A stretch of 64,000 bases of DNA from Cellulomonas phragmiteti (GTDB lineage: Bacteria > Actinomycetota > Actinomycetes > Actinomycetales > Cellulomonadaceae), in NCBI RefSeq assembly GCF_016862775.1, contig NZ_BONP01000016.1, positions 1-64,000 on the forward strand, written 5' to 3'. Shown one piece after another: positions 31,252-40,940 of this stretch. A program made the position numbers and the translations under genes. Numbering within the stretch: position 1 is the first letter of the stretch; each line of letters opens with the position of its first letter. Under the pieces are notes generated by a model. The model saw only the letters and a program-made list of their open reading frames with translations, had not been told where the DNA came from and did no database searches.

Positions 31252-32790
31252 TCAGGGCGGCGCCGCCGGGACCCGCGCGACGAACTGCGTGCGGCCCGGC
31301 GCGCTCGTGCACGTGAGCGTGCCGCCGTGCGCCGTCACGACGGCGTGCGCGATCGCGAGGCCGAGCCCCGTCGACCCGGCGGCCCGGTTGCGGGACGCGT
31401 CGCCGCGCGTGAAGCGCTGGAAGAGGCGGTCCCGCAGCTCCGGCGGCACGCCCGGCCCGTCGTCGGCCACGGTGAGGACGACGTCGGGACCGTCACGGCG
31501 GACCCCGACCGTCACGCGCGTGCCCGGCGGGGTGTGCCGCCGCGCGTTCGACGTGAGGTTGGCGAGCACCTGGCGCAGCCGGTGGTCGTCGCCCAGGACC
31601 GTCAGGTCGTCGTCCGGCTCCCCGCCGTCCGCGCCGTCGCCCGGCAGGTCCAGGCGCCAGTCGTGGTCCGGCCCCGCGGCGTGCGCGTCGGCGACGGCGT
31701 CCACGGCGAGCGCGGCCACGTCCACCGGCTCACGGTCGAGCGGGCGGCCCGCGTCCAGCCGGGCGAGCAGCAGCAGGTCGTCGACGAGCGCGGTCATCCG
31801 CACCGACTCGGCCTCGACGCGCGCCAGGGCGGCCAGCGCGTCGGGGGGCAGCTCGTCGGGGGAGCGGCGCACCAGCTCGGTGTAGCCGCGGATCGACGCG
31901 AGCGGGGTGCGCAGCTCGTGGCTCGCGTCGGCGACGAACCTGCGCACCTGGGACTCCGACTCGTGCCGCTGCGCGAGGGCCTGTTCGACGTGCCCCAGCA
32001 TCCGGTTGAGCGCCGCGCCCACCTGCCCGACCTCGGTGCCCGGGTCGGTGTCGCGCTCGTCCACGCGGGCCGTGATCGCGACCTCGCCGTGGCCCAGGGG
32101 CTGCTCCGCGACGCGTGCCGCCGTCGCGGCCACCCGGGTGAGGGGCCGCAGCTCGTGGCGTACCAGCAGCGAGCCGCCGACGGCCGCGACGAGCAGGGCG
32201 CCGACCGCCGCGAGGACCTCGATGACGACGTACTGCTCGACGGTCGCGTCGACCGCTGCCGTGGGCAGGGCGTTGACGACGAGGTCGTCGCCCTCGGTGA
32301 CGAGCGCCACGGCGCGGTAGGTGCCGAGCCCGTCGAGGTCGACGGAGTGCACGGCGCCGTCCGCCGGGACGTCCTGCAGGGCGGCGACCTGCGCGGCGGA
32401 CAGGTCGACGAACGACGCGTCGGCGTCGATGTACTGCGCGCGGGTCGCGCCGTCGGTGCGCACGAGGCTCACGGTGCCGACGTCCTGCCCCGGCACGCCG
32501 AGCGGCGGCGGCCGGTCGCCGCGCGGCGCGAGGTCCGGCCGGCCCGCGGGCGCCGTGTCGTCGCCGCCCGACCGCGCGCCCTGCGTCGCCCGGACGGCGC
32601 GCTCGGCGGCCGCGACCGCGCGCGCGTCGACCTGCGCGACCAGCGAGTCCCGCAGCGCGAGCGTCGAGACCGTGCCCATGGCCAGGCCGACGAGCAGGAC
32701 CAGCCCCAGCACCACGGCCACCAGGCGGCGGCGCAACGACCACCGGGCGCGCCGGGCGCCGGGCGCCGCGCCGACGGGTGCCGCCGCCAC
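31252..32790 (-). CDS. Sensor histidine kinase
   Basis: A 512-aa membrane kinase. Membrane helices lie at about 21-42 and 188-210, enclosing an extracellular sensor of about 145 residues; a HAMP domain follows (211-265), then the phosphoacceptor His291 in [19 protein letters not shown], the N box ([12 protein letters not shown]), the G1 box [11 protein letters not shown] and the G2 box [13 protein letters not shown]. The GTG at 32790 lies 2 nt after the response-regulator stop, so the pair is one operon. The signal is unknown. Confidence 0.93.
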   Translation of the reverse strand: MAAAPVGAAPGARRARWSLRRRLVAVVLGLVLLVGLAMGTVSTLALRDSLVAQVDARAVAAAERAVRATQGARSGGDDTAPAGRPDLAPRGDRPPPLGVPGQDVGTVSLVRTDGATRAQYIDADASFVDLSAAQVAALQDVPADGAVHSVDLDGLGTYRAVALVTEGDDLVVNALPTAAVDATVEQYVVIEVLAAVGALLVAAVGGSLLVRHELRPLTRVAATAARVAEQPLGHGEVAITARVDERDTDPGTEVGQVGAALNRMLGHVEQALAQRHESESQVRRFVADASHELRTPLASIRGYTELVRRSPDELPPDALAALARVEAESVRMTALVDDLLLLARLDAGRPLDREPVDVAALAVDAVADAHAAGPDHDWRLDLPGDGADGGEPDDDLTVLGDDHRLRQVLANLTSNARRHTPPGTRVTVGVRRDGPDVVLTVADDGPGVPPELRDRLFQRFTRGDASRNRAAGSTGLGLAIAHAVVTAHGGTLTCTSAPGRTQFVARVPAAPP

Positions 32791-32792
32791 CG

Positions 32793-33545
32793 TCAGGCGG
32801 CCGGGCGCAGCACGTACCCCACGCCGCGCAGCGTGTGCAGCATCGGGTCGCGGCCCTTGTCGATCTTGCGGCGCAGGTAGGACACGTACAGCTCGACGAT
32901 GTTGGCCTGACCCCCGAAGTCGTACTGCCACACGCGGTCGAGGATCTGCGCCTTGCTCAGGACGCGGCGCGGGTTGCGCATGAAGTAGCGCAGCAGCTCG
33001 AACTCGGTGGCCGTCAGCCGGATCGCGTCCTCGCCGCGCCACACCTCGTGGCTGTCCTCGTCCATCCGCAGGTCGCCCACGACGAGCACCGAGTCGTCGC
33101 GGTGCCCCACCGCGCCCGCGCGGCGCAGCAGGCCGCGCAGCCGCGCGACGACCTCCTCGAGGCTGAAGGGCTTGGTGACGTAGTCGTCGCCACCGGCGGT
33201 CAGGCCGGCGACGCGGTCCTCGACCGCGTCACGGGCCGTGAGGAACAGGACGGGCACCTGCGGGTGGGTCTGCCGGATGCGCCGCAGCACCTCCAACCCG
33301 GACAGGTCCGGCAGCATGACGTCGAGCAGGATGACGTCCGGGTCGAGGGTCCGGGCGTGCGCGATCGCGGCCTGGCCGGTCAGCGCGTGCTGGACCTGCC
33401 ACCCCTCGTAGCGCAGCGCGGTGCACAGCAGCTCGCCGAGGTTCGCCTCGTCGTCGACGACGAGGGCGCGGACGGGGCTGCCGTCGGCGCGGGTGAGGGC
33501 GTCGGGGCGGCGCGACGTGGGGCGGGCGGGTGCGGTCGTCGTCAT
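32793..33545 (-). CDS. OmpR/PhoP-family response regulator
   Basis: A 250-aa regulator: receiver domain with DD at 31-32, phosphoacceptor Asp75 (ILLDVMLPD) and Lys125 (YVTKPF), followed by a winged-helix DNA-binding domain (LTATEFELLRYFMRNP and NIVELYVSYLRRKID). It is cognate to the downstream kinase by position. The N-terminal 25 residues before the receiver are a Thr/Ala/Arg extension; a later start is possible, but no better candidate is seen. Confidence 0.94.
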   Translation of the reverse strand: MTTTAPARPTSRRPDALTRADGSPVRALVVDDEANLGELLCTALRYEGWQVQHALTGQAAIAHARTLDPDVILLDVMLPDLSGLEVLRRIRQTHPQVPVLFLTARDAVEDRVAGLTAGGDDYVTKPFSLEEVVARLRGLLRRAGAVGHRDDSVLVVGDLRMDEDSHEVWRGEDAIRLTATEFELLRYFMRNPRRVLSKAQILDRVWQYDFGGQANIVELYVSYLRRKIDKGRDPMLHTLRGVGYVLRPAA

Positions 33546-33614
33546 GCGACCAGGCTGCCGACCGGTGCTGTGGTGCGGCTGGAGCGTTCCTGTGAGTTGT
33601 CTGAGCGGGGAGGC

Positions 33615-34268
33615 TCAGGCGTCGACGTCACCGACGGGGCGCGGCGCCTGCGGGCCGGCGAGCGTCGCCGCGAGGACCGCCTCGATCGCGAACGCCGTGG
33701 CGTCCGGCAGGTCGACCGCGTCGGGCTCCAGCAGCCACTGCACCTGCAGCCCGTCCATGACGCCGATGACGGCCTGCGCCGCCCGCAGCGCGGCGTCGCG
33801 CGGCACGTGCGGCCCCATCTCCTGCACCGCGTCGGCGACCTCGCCGCGCAGCACCTCGAAGCGCCGGGTCACCCACTCTCGTGCCGGGTGGCCCTGCGTG
33901 ACGGACTCGCCCACGAGCACCGTGTAGCCCTGGACGATCCCCGGGCGCTGCGCGTTGGCGCGCACGGTGCGCACCAGGTGGCGGAAGAGCTCCAGCCCCC
34001 CGGGGATGTGCTGCCCCTCGAGGTCGCGCACGCCGTCGTCGTCGCGCTGCTGCAGCACCGCGACGAGCAGCTGCTCCTTGGAGCCGAAGTGGTGCAGCAC
34101 CCCGGCGTGCGTGATGCCGACCTGCTCGGCGACGTCCGCGAGGGACCCGGTCCGGTAGCCCTTGGCCGCGAACGTCCGGGCCGCGGCACGCACGATCTCC
34201 TCGCGACGCGCCTGCGTGCCCGCGCGCGGCCGCGGCACCCGCGCCGGTGGGGTCGCCGGATCGTCCAT
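33615..34268 (-). CDS. TetR/AcrR family transcriptional regulator
   Basis: A 217-aa TetR protein with helix-turn-helix FAAKGYRTGSLADVAEQVG / ITHAGVLHHFGSKEQLLVAV and an effector domain ending [20 protein letters not shown]. It resembles the TetR protein at 8186-8809 in both regions. It is divergent from the PAP2 phosphatase gene. The ATG at 34268 is preceded at 7 nt by TACAGT rather than by a ribosome-binding site. Confidence 0.88.
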   Translation of the reverse strand: MDDPATPPARVPRPRAGTQARREEIVRAAARTFAAKGYRTGSLADVAEQVGITHAGVLHHFGSKEQLLVAVLQQRDDDGVRDLEGQHIPGGLELFRHLVRTVRANAQRPGIVQGYTVLVGESVTQGHPAREWVTRRFEVLRGEVADAVQEMGPHVPRDAALRAAQAVIGVMDGLQVQWLLEPDAVDLPDATAFAIEAVLAATLAGPQAPRPVGDVDA

Positions 34269-34275
34269 GGCCCGA

Positions 34276-34281
34276 ACTGTA
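34276..34281 (-). promoter_or_regulatory. Candidate -10 box, leaderless tetR
   Basis: TACAGT on the minus strand, 7 nt before the ATG at 34268. Confidence 0.4.
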
Positions 34282-34381
34282 GGCCGCGGGGGCCCGCGCC
34301 GCCGGTCGGTCCACGGTCGCCGCGCCGTCCTGACGTGGGTACGGACGCCCGCGGGCGCACCGCACCACGCCCGTGGTGCCC

Positions 34382-34387
34382 TACCGT
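34382..34387 (+). promoter_or_regulatory. Candidate -10 box, leaderless PAP2 gene
   Basis: TACCGT lies 7 nt before the GTG at 34395. Confidence 0.4.
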
Positions 34388-34394
34388 GTCACCC

Positions 34395-35357
34395 GTGCAC
34401 GAGGGCCTGTCCGTCCCGGTCGACCGGGAGCCGTCCGCGCAGCGTCCGACGCGGGCGCGTGGCGGGGTCGTGCTCGCGAGCATCGTCGTCGTCGTCGCCT
34501 GCGCCCTGGGGGTGTGGCTGCTGTGGCGGGTGTTCGTCGACACGTGGGCCGGGCAGCGCGTCGAGGACGCGGCGCTCGACGGGGCCGCGATCGGTCAGGG
34601 ACAGCTGTGGCGCGTGGCGGAGCCGCTGCTCGACGTCGTGTCCGTGGGGTTCCTGGCCGGCGGTCTGCTGTTCACGGCGGCCGTCGCCCTGGCGCGGCGG
34701 CGGCTGTCGCTCGCGGTGCAGGTCGCCGTGCTCGTCGGCGGCGCCAACCTCACCACCCGCGTCGTCAAGGAGCTGGTCCTCGACCGGCCCGTCCTGGGCG
34801 TCGGCGCCGACTACGGCAACACCCTGCCCAGCGGCCACACGACGGCGGCGGGGTCGGTGGCGGCCGCGCTGGTGCTGGTCGTGCCGCCCCGGGCACGGCC
34901 GGCGGTGGCGGTGATCGGCGCCGCGTACACCGCGCTGACGGGCATCTCGACGCTCGTCGGGCAGTGGCACCGCCCGTCCGACGTGGTCGCCGGGGCGCTG
35001 GTCGTCCTGTGCTGGACGGCGCTGGTGTGCGGGGCGATGGCGGCGCGGCCGGGTCGGGCGGGCACGGCGACCGCGATGCTGCGGCAGGTCGACCGCGAGG
35101 ACCCCTGGTGGGCGCGCACGCGTCGCACGGCGCTCGGGCTGCTGCTGCTCGGGAGCGTCGCGGGGGCCGCGGCGGGGATGCTGCTGGCGCGCACCTGGGC
35201 GGGCCGGGCGGGCGCCGCGGGCCGCGGCGGCGAGTTCCTGGCCTACGGTGGGGGTGTCGCCGGTGTCGTCGCCGCGTGCAGCGTGACCTTCGCGGTGATG
35301 CTCCTGCTGCGGCACGCGGCGGGGTCGCGGGACGGGTCGCCGTCACCGTCGGCTTGA
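34395..35357 (+). CDS. PAP2-type membrane phosphatase
   Basis: A 320-aa membrane protein with the three phosphatase motifs of the PAP2 superfamily: KELVLDRP (K-x6-RP), PSGH in NTLPSGHTTAAGS, and S-x5-H-x3-D in STLVGQWHRPSDV. Around the active site are hydrophobic helices; two further membrane helices follow at about 240-310. Likely substrates are phosphatidic acid, undecaprenyl pyrophosphate or related lipids, acting on the outer membrane face. The GTG at 34395 fits a leaderless mRNA. Confidence 0.88.
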   Translation: MHEGLSVPVDREPSAQRPTRARGGVVLASIVVVVACALGVWLLWRVFVDTWAGQRVEDAALDGAAIGQGQLWRVAEPLLDVVSVGFLAGGLLFTAAVALARRRLSLAVQVAVLVGGANLTTRVVKELVLDRPVLGVGADYGNTLPSGHTTAAGSVAAALVLVVPPRARPAVAVIGAAYTALTGISTLVGQWHRPSDVVAGALVVLCWTALVCGAMAARPGRAGTATAMLRQVDREDPWWARTRRTALGLLLLGSVAGAAAGMLLARTWAGRAGAAGRGGEFLAYGGGVAGVVAACSVTFAVMLLLRHAAGSRDGSPSPSA

Positions 35358-35461
35358 CGCCAGCACGTAGAGTCCCCTCGCAAGTGGGGGCCACGCGTCG
35401 TGCGCACCCGTGCTCGTCACGAGCTCCGTCGTCACCGCCCACGGCAGGGAAGGCCGGTCAG

Positions 35462-38197
35462 ATGTCCGCAGGTCGCAAGCTCGTCATCGTGGAGTCCCCC
35501 GCGAAGGCGCGCACCATCGCCGGGTACCTCGGCGAGGGCTACGACGTGGAGGCGTCCGTCGGGCACATCCGCGACCTGCCCCAGCCCTCCGAGCTGCCCG
35601 CGGACATGAAGAAGGGCCCGTACGGCAAGTTCGCGGTCGACGTCGAGAACGGGTTCGTCCCGTACTACGTCGTGGACGCGGACAAGAAGAAGAAGGTCGC
35701 CGAGCTCAAGAAGCTCCTCAAGGAGTCCGACGAGCTCTACCTCGCCACCGACGAGGACCGCGAGGGCGAGGCCATCGCGTGGCACCTGCTGGCCGAGCTG
35801 AAGCCGAAGATCCCCGTCAAGCGCATGGTGTTCCACGAGATCACGCGCGAGGCGATCGCGCGGGCCCTGGAGAACACGCGCGAGCTCGACGAGCGCCTCG
35901 TGGACGCGCAGGAGACCCGGCGCATCCTCGACCGGCTGTACGGGTACGAGGTCAGCCCGGTGCTGTGGCGCAAGGTCCGTCAGGGCCTGTCCGCCGGTCG
36001 CGTGCAGTCCGTGGCGACGCGCCTGGTCGTCGAGCGCGAGCGCGAGCGCATGGCGTTCGTCGCGGCCGACTACTGGGACGTCACGGGCACCTTCGCGGTG
36101 GCCGACGACGCCGAGCCGACGTTCACCGCGCGGCTGACGGGCGTCGGGGGCGCGCGCGTCGCCACGGGCCGGGACTTCGACGACCGCGGCCAGGTCAAGA
36201 CGCGCGACGCCGTGACCCTCGACGAGGCGCGCGCGAACGCCCTGGTCACCGGCCTCGACGGCGCCGCGTTCACCGTGCAGTCGCTGGAGACCAAGCCCTA
36301 CACCCGCCGGCCCGCCGCGCCGTTCACGACGTCGACGCTGCAGCAGGAGGCGTCGCGCAAGCTGCGCATGAGCTCCCGGCAGGCCATGCGCACGGCGCAG
36401 TCGCTGTACGAGAACGGCTACATCACCTACATGCGGACCGACTCGCCCGCGCTGTCGACGCAGGCGATCGACGCCGCGCGCCGCCAGGTCGCCGAGCTGT
36501 ACGGCTCCGAGTACGTGCCGGACAAGGCGCGCGTCTACACGTCGAAGGCGAAGGGCGCGCAGGAGGCCCACGAGGCCATCCGCCCGGCCGGCGACCACTT
36601 CCGCACCCCGGCGCAGGTCGCGCGGGAGCTGTCCGGCGACCAGTTCAAGCTGTACGAGCTGATCTGGAAGCGCACCGTCGCCTCGCAGATGGCCGACGCG
36701 CGTGGCCAGACCGCGTCGGTGAAGCTGGCCGCGACGTCGACGACCACGGACGGCCCGGTCGAGACCGTGTTCTCCGCGTCCGGCACGGTCATCACGTTCC
36801 GCGGGTTCCTCGCGGCGTACGAGGAGGGCCGCGACCGCGGGCGGTACGACGACGCCGAGGGCGGGTCCGGTGCCGCGTCGGCCTCCTCCGACGACGCCCG
36901 GCTGCCGCAGATGGCGCAGGGCGACCCGGTCACGGGGTCCGACCTGACTGCCGACGGGCACCGCACGTCCCCGCCGCCGCGGTTCACCGAGGCGTCGCTG
37001 GTCAAGGCGCTCGAGGAGCGCGGCATCGGCCGCCCCTCGACGTACGCCGCGACGATCGGCGTCATCCAGGACCGCGGGTACGTCACCAACCGCGGGCAGG
37101 CGCTGGTGCCGACGTGGCTCGCGTTCGCGGTCACCCGGCTGCTGGAGGAGAACTTCGACCGGCTCGTGGACTACGGGTTCACGGCCGGTATGGAGGAGGG
37201 GCTCGACGCCATCGCCGCAGGTCAGCGGGGTCGTGTCGACTGGCTGACGGAGTTCTACTTCGGCGACCGCTCGGACTCGGTGGAGACCGGCGGGCTGCGC
37301 GGGCTCGTGGACAACCTCGGCGAGATCGACGCGCGCGAGGTCAACTCCATCGACATCGGTGACGGCATCACGCTGCGCGTCGGCCGGTACGGGCCGTACC
37401 TCGAGGCGCCCGGCGAGGGCCCGGACGACGACCCGCGCCGGTCGTCCGTCCCCGAGGACATGGCGCCGGACGAGCTGACGGTCGAGAAGGCCCGCGAGCT
37501 CCTCGAGACCATGCCCGACGGGGACAAGGTGCTCGGCACCGACCCGGCCACGGGTACGCAGATCGTCGCGCGCAACGGCCGCTACGGTCCGTACGTCACC
37601 GAGGTGCTGCCGGAGCCGGAGCTCGACCCGGGCCTGTCCGCCGCCGCGCGCAAGAAGGCGCTGGCCGCGGCACCGAAGCCCCGCACGGGGTCGCTCTTCA
37701 AGTCGATGTCGCTGGCCACGGTGACCCTTGACGACGCGCTGCGGCTGCTGTCGCTGCCGCGCGTGGTGGGCGTCGACCCGGAGTCGGGTGCCGAGATCAC
37801 CGCGCAGAACGGCCGCTACGGGCCGTACCTGAAGAAGGGCACCGACTCGCGGACCATCGCGTCGGAGGAGCAGCTGCTCGAGATCACCCTCGAGGAGGCG
37901 CTGGCGATCTACGCGCAGCCCAAGCGGGGCCGCGGGCAGACCGCGACGCCGCCGCTGCGCGAGCTCGGGGACGACCCGACGAGCGGCAAGCCGATCGTCG
38001 TCAAGGACGGCCGCTTCGGTGCGTACGTCACCGACGGCGAGACCAACCGGACCCTGCCGCGGGACGTGACGCCCGAGTCGATCACCCCCGAGCAGGCCGT
38101 CGAGCTGCTGGCGGAGAAGCGCGCGGCCGGTCCGGCGAAGAAGCGCACGACGACCCGCAAGCCGGCGGCCCGCAAGAAGTCCCCCGCCAAGGGCTGA
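35462..38197 (+). CDS. topA: DNA topoisomerase I
   Basis: A 911-aa type IA topoisomerase that relaxes negative supercoils. The Toprim domain begins KLVIVESPAKARTIAGYLG and includes ATDEDREGEAIAWHL; the active-site Tyr is Y323 in YITYMRTDSPAL. As in other actinobacteria, the C-terminus lacks Cys4 zinc fingers and instead carries four basic repeats with the GRYGPYL core (GRYGPYLEAPG, GRYGPYVTEV, GRYGPYLKKG, GRFGAYVTDG), then a Lys/Arg tail. The upstream TTGACG and TAGAGT hexamers are only 8 nt apart, so they do not make a normal promoter together. Confidence 0.97.
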   Translation: MSAGRKLVIVESPAKARTIAGYLGEGYDVEASVGHIRDLPQPSELPADMKKGPYGKFAVDVENGFVPYYVVDADKKKKVAELKKLLKESDELYLATDEDREGEAIAWHLLAELKPKIPVKRMVFHEITREAIARALENTRELDERLVDAQETRRILDRLYGYEVSPVLWRKVRQGLSAGRVQSVATRLVVERERERMAFVAADYWDVTGTFAVADDAEPTFTARLTGVGGARVATGRDFDDRGQVKTRDAVTLDEARANALVTGLDGAAFTVQSLETKPYTRRPAAPFTTSTLQQEASRKLRMSSRQAMRTAQSLYENGYITYMRTDSPALSTQAIDAARRQVAELYGSEYVPDKARVYTSKAKGAQEAHEAIRPAGDHFRTPAQVARELSGDQFKLYELIWKRTVASQMADARGQTASVKLAATSTTTDGPVETVFSASGTVITFRGFLAAYEEGRDRGRYDDAEGGSGAASASSDDARLPQMAQGDPVTGSDLTADGHRTSPPPRFTEASLVKALEERGIGRPSTYAATIGVIQDRGYVTNRGQALVPTWLAFAVTRLLEENFDRLVDYGFTAGMEEGLDAIAAGQRGRVDWLTEFYFGDRSDSVETGGLRGLVDNLGEIDAREVNSIDIGDGITLRVGRYGPYLEAPGEGPDDDPRRSSVPEDMAPDELTVEKARELLETMPDGDKVLGTDPATGTQIVARNGRYGPYVTEVLPEPELDPGLSAAARKKALAAAPKPRTGSLFKSMSLATVTLDDALRLLSLPRVVGVDPESGAEITAQNGRYGPYLKKGTDSRTIASEEQLLEITLEEALAIYAQPKRGRGQTATPPLRELGDDPTSGKPIVVKDGRFGAYVTDGETNRTLPRDVTPESITPEQAVELLAEKRAAGPAKKRTTTRKPAARKKSPAKG

Positions 38198-38281
38198 CGG
38201 GCGGCCGTCGCGACCCGGACGGAGGACGGGCCAGGTGCGGCGGTGGCGCCGGGTGCGGCGTGCGTCCGGCACGATGGGCCG

Positions 38282-39133
38282 GTGCGACGAGCGGAGACAC
38301 GGTACGGGCGAGCGGGCTGCCTGCTGGCGGTGGCGGTGGGGGTGCTGCTGACGACGGGGTGCACGTCCGGCCCCGACCCCGCCCCCGTCGAGCCCTCCGC
38401 CACCGGGGCGCCGGCGCCGTCCGCGCCGGCCGACCCGACCTTCGAGCAGGCCGTCGCCGCGCTCACCGACGCGCTCGTGCCGACCGCCGAGGTGCGCCCC
38501 TGCGAGGAGTACGAGCCGGGCTCGCCGCAGGAGCAGGAGCACCTCGAGCGGCTCGCCGCCGAGCTCGCCGCCGAGCGCGGCGCCGCGACCGACGAGGAGG
38601 CGGCCGCCGCCCCGAGCCCGACGCCGCCGTCGTGCGGGATCGAGGGCGTGGAGGCGCTGCGCGCGGCCAGCCTCACGGGGTTCGCCCACGGTCCGGGGGC
38701 CGACGTGGTGCTCCCCACGCCCGGCGGTGCGGCGCGCGTGGTCGAGGTGTACGAGCTGGCGGACGCCGAGGCCGCGGCGGCGACCTACGCGCGGCACGTC
38801 GCCGACCCGGAGGAGTGGGCCACCGACCAGGAGATCCCCGCCGCCGAGCTCGAGGGCGGCTACTACCAGCCGCGGCGCGTGGTCAGCGGCGCGGCCGTGT
38901 CCGGCCTCGACGTGCCGGACTGGGCCGCCACCGTGCTCAGCCGGGACGAGGCCGGCTTCGCGCGGGACGGTTCTGCGTCCTCGGCGCCCGTGTCCTACGG
39001 GTACCTGTGGGCGGTCCGGGGGCCCCTGGTGGTCCGCGTGCAGGTCGCAGGTGACGAGCCGGGTGCGGCGGCGGGCAGCGCCGAGACGACGCTGCGGGCG
39101 TTCGTGGACGCGCTGGAGCAGCCGACGGGCTGA
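38282..39133 (+). CDS. Lipoprotein, function unknown
   Basis: A 283-aa protein with a signal peptide (RRAETRYGRAGCLLAVAVG then VLLTTGC), giving an LTTGC lipobox, followed by a Pro/Ala spacer and a domain of about 220 residues. The mature part contains two Cys (VRPCEEYEP and PPSCGIEGV) that may pair. No family is recognised. The GTG at 38282 is preceded by CACGAT at 6 nt and no ribosome-binding site. Confidence 0.75.
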   Translation: MRRAETRYGRAGCLLAVAVGVLLTTGCTSGPDPAPVEPSATGAPAPSAPADPTFEQAVAALTDALVPTAEVRPCEEYEPGSPQEQEHLERLAAELAAERGAATDEEAAAAPSPTPPSCGIEGVEALRAASLTGFAHGPGADVVLPTPGGAARVVEVYELADAEAAAATYARHVADPEEWATDQEIPAAELEGGYYQPRRVVSGAAVSGLDVPDWAATVLSRDEAGFARDGSASSAPVSYGYLWAVRGPLVVRVQVAGDEPGAAAGSAETTLRAFVDALEQPTG

Positions 39134-39148
39134 CCCGGGCTGCCGGGT
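39133..39148 (+). terminator. Short hairpin after lipoprotein gene
   Basis: A 6-bp GC stem (39133-39138 with 39143-39148) with a 4-nt loop begins at the last base of the stop codon and precedes the promoter-like box of the next gene. Confidence 0.35.
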
Positions 39149-39163
39149 GCCGCCGCCGGACGC

Positions 39164-39169
39164 TAGGTT
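39164..39169 (+). promoter_or_regulatory. Candidate -10 box, leaderless oxidoreductase
   Basis: TAGGTT lies 6 nt before the ATG at 39176. Confidence 0.4.
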
Positions 39170-39175
39170 GGCGCC

Positions 39176-40189
39176 ATGGCTCGCACCGAGGACCCCCGTA
39201 CCGCCCCGCCGATCCGCTGGGGCATCATCGGCGCCGGCGGCATCGCCAGCCAGTTCGCGAACTCCGTGCGGGAGTTCACGCGCGCGCAGCTGGTGGCCGT
39301 CGGCTCGCGCCACCGCGACCGCGCGGAGCGGTTCGCCACCGCGCACGGCATCCCGACGACGCACGTCGGCTACCGCGACCTGGTCGAGGACCCGCAGGTC
39401 GACGCCGTCTACGTCGCGACCCCGCACTCGGAGCACCGCGAGCACGCGCTGCTGGCGATCAAGGCCGGCAAGCACGTCCTCGTCGAGAAGGCGTTCACGC
39501 GCAACACCGCCGAGGCGCGCGAGGTGTTCGACGCCGCCCGCGCCGCCGGCGTCTTCGTCATGGAGGCGATGTGGACGCGGTTCCTGCCGCACGTCGCCGC
39601 GCTGCACCAGGTGATCGACTCCGGCGAGATCGGGGAGATCGTCAACATCCGGGCCGACCACGGCCAGCACTTCACGTTCGACCCGGCGAGCCGGCTGTAC
39701 GACCCGGCGCTCGCGGGCGGCGCGTTGCTGGACCTGGGCGTCTACCCGGTGTCCTGGGCGCACGACTTCCTCGGTGTGCCGCAGGGCGTCCACGCCTTCG
39801 GGCAGCTCACCGAGACGGGCGTCGACGGCCAGGTCTCGATGATCCTCGACTACGGCAACGGGACGCAGGCCACGCTGAACACCACGCTGTGGTCCAAGAC
39901 GCCCACGACGTCGTCGATCTCCGGCACCGAGGGCTACATCCGCGTCGCCGGGCCGTTCTACGCACCCACGGCGTTCCGCCTCGCCCGGCGCGACGGCCGG
40001 CAGTGGACGTTCGAGCTGCCCGCGGCCCGCGGCCTGCAGTACGAGGCGGCGGAGGTCGCGCGCCGCGTCGCCGAGGGCCAGACCGAGAGCCCGCTGATGA
40101 CGTGGCAGGGCACGCTCGACGTCATGGCGACCCTGGACGAGGTCCGCCGGCAGGTCGGCGTGGTGTACCCGGGCGAGCAGCCTGCCTGA
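39176..40189 (+). CDS. Gfo/Idh/MocA family oxidoreductase
   Basis: A 337-aa NAD(P)-dependent oxidoreductase. It has the N-terminal Rossmann motif WGIIGAGGIASQF, the family signature HVLVEKAFTRNTAEAREVF (the EKP-like motif is EKA), and the C-terminal GFO/IDH domain with GGALLDLGVYPVSWAHDFLG. Members oxidise or reduce sugars, inositols or trans-dihydrodiols; the dimeric dihydrodiol dehydrogenase-like sequence pattern suggests a sugar substrate, but this is not certain. Confidence 0.9.
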   Translation: MARTEDPRTAPPIRWGIIGAGGIASQFANSVREFTRAQLVAVGSRHRDRAERFATAHGIPTTHVGYRDLVEDPQVDAVYVATPHSEHREHALLAIKAGKHVLVEKAFTRNTAEAREVFDAARAAGVFVMEAMWTRFLPHVAALHQVIDSGEIGEIVNIRADHGQHFTFDPASRLYDPALAGGALLDLGVYPVSWAHDFLGVPQGVHAFGQLTETGVDGQVSMILDYGNGTQATLNTTLWSKTPTTSSISGTEGYIRVAGPFYAPTAFRLARRDGRQWTFELPAARGLQYEAAEVARRVAEGQTESPLMTWQGTLDVMATLDEVRRQVGVVYPGEQPA

Positions 40190-40220
40190 CGCCGCGTGCC
40201 GGCGTGTGGGCGGTGGCGGC

Positions 40221-40226
40221 TAGCCT
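40221..40226 (+). promoter_or_regulatory. Candidate -10 box, leaderless tmk
   Basis: TAGCCT lies 6 nt before the GTG at 40233. Confidence 0.4.
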
Positions 40227-40232
40227 GACGCC

Positions 40233-40940
40233 GTGAGCACCGACCCCGCCGCCATCACCGACGTGCAGGTCGACGGGGTCCCCGCCGGTCCGGCGCCGGC
40301 CGGGGTGTTCGTGTCGTTCGAGGGCGGGGACGGCGTCGGCAAGTCGACGCAGGTCGCGCTGCTGGGGCACCACCTGGCGTCCCTGGGCCGCGAGGTCGTC
40401 GTGACGCGCGAGCCGGGCGGGACGCCGCTGGGGCTGGAGCTGCGCCGCGCGATCCTGCACGGCGAGGACCTCGACCCCCGGACCGAGGCGCTGCTGTACG
40501 CCGCGGACCGGGCGCACCACGTCGCGTCGCTCGTGCGTCCGGCGCTGGCACGCGGCGCGGTCGTGCTGACGGACCGCTACCTCGACTCGTCCGTGGCCTA
40601 CCAGGGCACGGGGCGGGGGCTGGGGGCCGACGAGGTCGAGCGCCTGTCGCTGTGGGCCGTGCAGGGGCTGCTGCCGCACGTGACGGTCCTGCTGGACCTG
40701 GACCCGGCGGTGGGCCTGGGGCGCCTGACGGGCGACCCCGACCGGCTGGAGTCCGCGGGCGACGACTTCCACCGGCGCACCCGGCAGGCATTCCTCGCGC
40801 GGGCGGCCGCCGACCCCGGCCGCTGGCTCGTGCTCGACGCCTCGCAGCCCGCCGAGGACGTCGCGGCGCAGGTCCGGGCGCGGCTCGCGCCGCTGCTCGT
40901 GGCGGCCGGTGCGGCTGCGTCGGTCGGCGGCGCGGCGTGA
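40233..40940 (+). CDS. tmk: Thymidylate kinase
   Basis: A 235-aa kinase phosphorylating dTMP to dTDP. The P-loop is [10 protein letters not shown] (about 30-39), the substrate-binding DR(Y/H) motif is [13 protein letters not shown] and [10 protein letters not shown] is the conserved E/PG loop. The N-terminus has about 24 extra residues before the first strand. Its stop overlaps the holB start (GTGA), an arrangement common in bacteria. Confidence 0.95.
   Translation: MSTDPAAITDVQVDGVPAGPAPAGVFVSFEGGDGVGKSTQVALLGHHLASLGREVVVTREPGGTPLGLELRRAILHGEDLDPRTEALLYAADRAHHVASLVRPALARGAVVLTDRYLDSSVAYQGTGRGLGADEVERLSLWAVQGLLPHVTVLLDLDPAVGLGRLTGDPDRLESAGDDFHRRTRQAFLARAAADPGRWLVLDASQPAEDVAAQVRARLAPLLVAAGAAASVGGAA

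Noticed and set aside
35354..35373. TTGACG and TAGAGT as a topA promoter
   Set aside because: The spacer is only 8 nt, far below the 16-18 nt needed, and TTGACG overlaps the preceding stop codon.
35432..39793. 1453-codon minus-strand open frame opposite topA and neighbours
   Set aside because: Composition is dominated by Arg, Gly, Leu and Val in low-complexity runs with no recognisable domain; topA and three other intact genes occupy the other strand.
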